Assembly: GCA_050955105.1 (NCBI GenBank)
Contig: JBPBQZ010000103.1
Location: forward strand, 1-7,666
Length of the DNA: 7,666 nt
Source: JBPBQZ01 sp050955105
Lineage (GTDB): Bacteria > Pseudomonadota > Gammaproteobacteria > Burkholderiales > Burkholderiaceae
Direction of reading: 5' to 3'
Shown in pieces: positions 6,533-7,666 of this stretch. Position 1 is the first letter of the stretch. Each line of letters starts with the position of its first letter. The translations under genes were made by a program, and so were the position numbers. The notes beneath the pieces are model-generated. The model had not been told where the DNA came from and ran no database searches. It was given only the letters and a program-made list of their open reading frames with translations.

Positions 6533-7450
6533 TCAGTGATAGCGGATGCGAGGGTCGATCAACATATTGATCAGGTCCGAGAGCAAGGTCAGCACGACGT
6601 AGAAGGCCGATATGACGATCACCGATGCCTGCACCACCGGATAGTCGTTCTGCGTAATCGCTTCCCAGGTGAGATAGCCGATGCCATGCATCGCGAAAAC
6701 GGTTTCCACGACTACTGAACCGCCGAGCACGAAACCAAATTGCACCGACGATACGGCGACCAGCGGCACCAGCGTATTGCGCAGCGCGTGGCGCAGGATC
6801 ACGGTGCCGCCTCGCAAACCTTTTGCGCGCGCGGTTCTTATGTAGTCGGACGCGAGCGCCTGCTCCATCTCGGTACGGACGATGCGCAGCAGCGCGGGCA
6901 TGGCATAGAAAGCCAGCGCGAACGACGGCAGCAGATAGCTGGTGAAACCACCTTCGCCGGAGAATGGCAGCCACGCTAGCTTCAGGCCGAACAACAGGAT
7001 CAGCAGAAAACTGAACCAGAAGATCGGCATCGCCTGGCCGAGCATGGCGATCAACAGCACCAGCCTGTCGAGCCATGAACCGCGGCGCATGGCGCCGGCA
7101 ATGCCCAATGGAATAGCCATCGCGAGGGCCATGAGGATGGCCAGCCCGCCGAGCGCAAGCGTAATGAGCAAGCTCTTGCCGACCAGGTCGAATACCGGCG
7201 TACTGTAGTAAAACGACGTGCCCAGATCACCGCGCAACAATCGCCACAGCCAGTCGGCATATTGAACCGGCAGCGGCCGATCCCACCCGTAAGACTTGCT
7301 TAGGAAGGCCGCATAGTCGGCGCCGCCGCCTTCACCGGCCAGCGATATCGAGATATCGCCGGACGCCTTCAGCATGACGAAACTCAGCGTCGAAATCGTC
7401 AACAAGACCAGCACCGATACGAGCAGGCGCCTTGCGATGAATGCTTTCAT
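6533..7450 (-). CDS. ABC transporter permease, DppB/OppB type (peptide/nickel family)
   Basis: This is the partner channel subunit of the importer. The N-terminal MKAFIARRLLVSVLVLLTIS is the usual short basic stretch plus first membrane helix. It is followed by a periplasmic region with GWDRPLPVQYADWLWRLLRG (55-74) and GDLGTSF (74-80), both typical of DppB-type proteins. The EAA loop lies at about 202-225 (DYIRTARAKGL to HALRN). The block GSVVVETVFAMHGIGYL and the C-terminal LINMLIDPRIRYH are also family features. Its 305 residues are a normal length. The start ATG (7448-7450) has a near-perfect AGGAG ribosome site 6 bases away. It follows the binding-protein gene by 43 bases, with an intervening hairpin. 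It should form a heterodimer with the DppC-type protein encoded next. The substrate class (peptide, amide, opine, nickel or other) cannot be fixed from the permease. Confidence 0.93.
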   Translation of the reverse strand: MKAFIARRLLVSVLVLLTISTLSFVMLKASGDISISLAGEGGGADYAAFLSKSYGWDRPLPVQYADWLWRLLRGDLGTSFYYSTPVFDLVGKSLLITLALGGLAILMALAMAIPLGIAGAMRRGSWLDRLVLLIAMLGQAMPIFWFSFLLILLFGLKLAWLPFSGEGGFTSYLLPSFALAFYAMPALLRIVRTEMEQALASDYIRTARAKGLRGGTVILRHALRNTLVPLVAVSSVQFGFVLGGSVVVETVFAMHGIGYLTWEAITQNDYPVVQASVIVISAFYVVLTLLSDLINMLIDPRIRYH

Positions 7451-7456
7451 CCGATA

Positions 7457-7461
7457 CTCCT
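7457..7461 (-). promoter_or_regulatory. Ribosome binding site of the DppB-type permease
   Basis: AGGAG on the - strand, separated by 6 bases from the ATG at 7448-7450. It is the best Shine-Dalgarno match in the window and fixes this start. It lies only 3 bases beyond the edge of the intergenic hairpin at 7465-7493, so folding of that hairpin leaves it exposed. Confidence 0.75.
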
Positions 7462-7464
7462 GTC

Positions 7465-7493
7465 AAACCGCGGCCGCTGCGCGACGGCGGTTT
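7465..7493 (-). repeat. Hairpin between binding-protein and DppB-type genes
   Basis: AAACCGC (7465-7471) and GCGGTTT (7487-7493) pair perfectly over 7 bp. Inside, after one C-C mismatch, five more pairs (one G-T) close a 3-base loop. The hairpin fills most of the 43-base gap right after the binding-protein stop. No U-run follows the stem on the - strand apart from the T's within the stem itself. In ABC importer operons such a structure commonly stabilises or attenuates the mRNA so that more binding protein than permease is made; that role is inferred here. Confidence 0.55.
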
Positions 7494-7666
7494 TCATTTC
7501 CAGCTCGCGCGCCAGAATTCGACGTTTTCGTCACGCGGTACTGGCACTTGTAGATTGCGCGTCGTCACGTAGTTCACCGGCATGGTGAATAGCGGTACCC
7601 AATACGCTTGCGACGCGATTCGCTCGAGCGCCTGCGCGTACAGCACTTTGCGTTGCGCCGGGTCAC
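7494..7666 (-). CDS. ABC transporter solute-binding protein (SBP_bac_5 type), C-terminal fragment
   Basis: The last 56 codons of a gene that runs off the right edge, ending in TGA at 7494-7496. The translation begins DPAQRKVLYAQALERIA, continues QAYWVPLFTMPVNYVTTRNL and ends NVEFWRASWK. This pattern (an Arg/Lys-Leu-Tyr helix with an Ala-rich stretch, then a W-P-L-F strand, then a final FW-W segment) is what the C-terminus of peptide/nickel family periplasmic binding proteins looks like. It directly precedes the two DppB/DppC-type permeases, as these proteins usually do. It would capture the substrate in the periplasm and deliver it to the permease pair. The ligand-binding region is outside the window, so the substrate cannot be inferred. 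Confidence comes from the short sequence plus strong context. Confidence 0.82.
   Translation of the reverse strand, partial: DPAQRKVLYAQALERIASQAYWVPLFTMPVNYVTTRNLQVPVPRDENVEFWRASWK

Noticed and set aside
5652..7076. A 474-codon open frame on the - strand spanning both permease genes.
   Set aside because: It is a shifted-frame shadow of two clear permease genes; the translation is rich in Arg, Ala and His without domains. Codon bias in GC-rich DNA produces such long shadows.

Overview
This window looks like chromosomal DNA from a GC-rich Gram-negative proteobacterium, most likely a Burkholderiales member (Burkholderia/Paraburkholderia-like). The main pointer is the classic Burkholderia-type general porin, with a mature N-terminus that begins QSSVTLYG and a terminal Phe. 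The MdtD-type drug exporter and the gene density fit this, but the genus assignment is inference.

Layout from left to right: (1) the 3' part of a GMC-family flavin oxidoreductase gene on the + strand, entering from outside the window and broken by an apparent one-base deletion near base 76; (2) a convergent intergenic gap with a terminator-like hairpin, a two-copy direct repeat and a second hairpin; (3) an MdtD-like MFS exporter (DHA2 family) on the - strand; (4) a 235-base gap with a strong GC-rich hairpin just downstream of the porin; (5) the porin, - strand; (6) a 297-base gap with six perfect tandem ACTCGC hexamers; (7) an amidase-signature hydrolase, - strand; (8) and (9) two DppC- and DppB-type ABC permeases, - strand; (10) the last 56 codons of a solute-binding protein (SBP_bac_5 type), - strand, running off the right edge.

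The genes from the right edge down to the amidase are closely spaced (43, 9 and 43 bases), so they look like one transcription unit: binding protein -> DppB -> DppC -> amidase. A plausible reading is an uptake-and-hydrolysis cassette for a peptide or amide-containing compound. The permeases would import it and the amidase would cleave it in the cytoplasm. The next gene, a general porin, may or may not belong to the same unit. No ABC ATPase gene follows the permeases, so the energising subunits must lie upstream outside the window or elsewhere.

I see no rRNA, tRNA, CRISPR array, insertion sequence or phage gene. Most of the window is ordinary metabolic and transport DNA. The points worth a second look are the frameshift in the oxidoreductase, the hexamer repeat between amidase and porin, and the hairpin between the binding-protein and permease genes.
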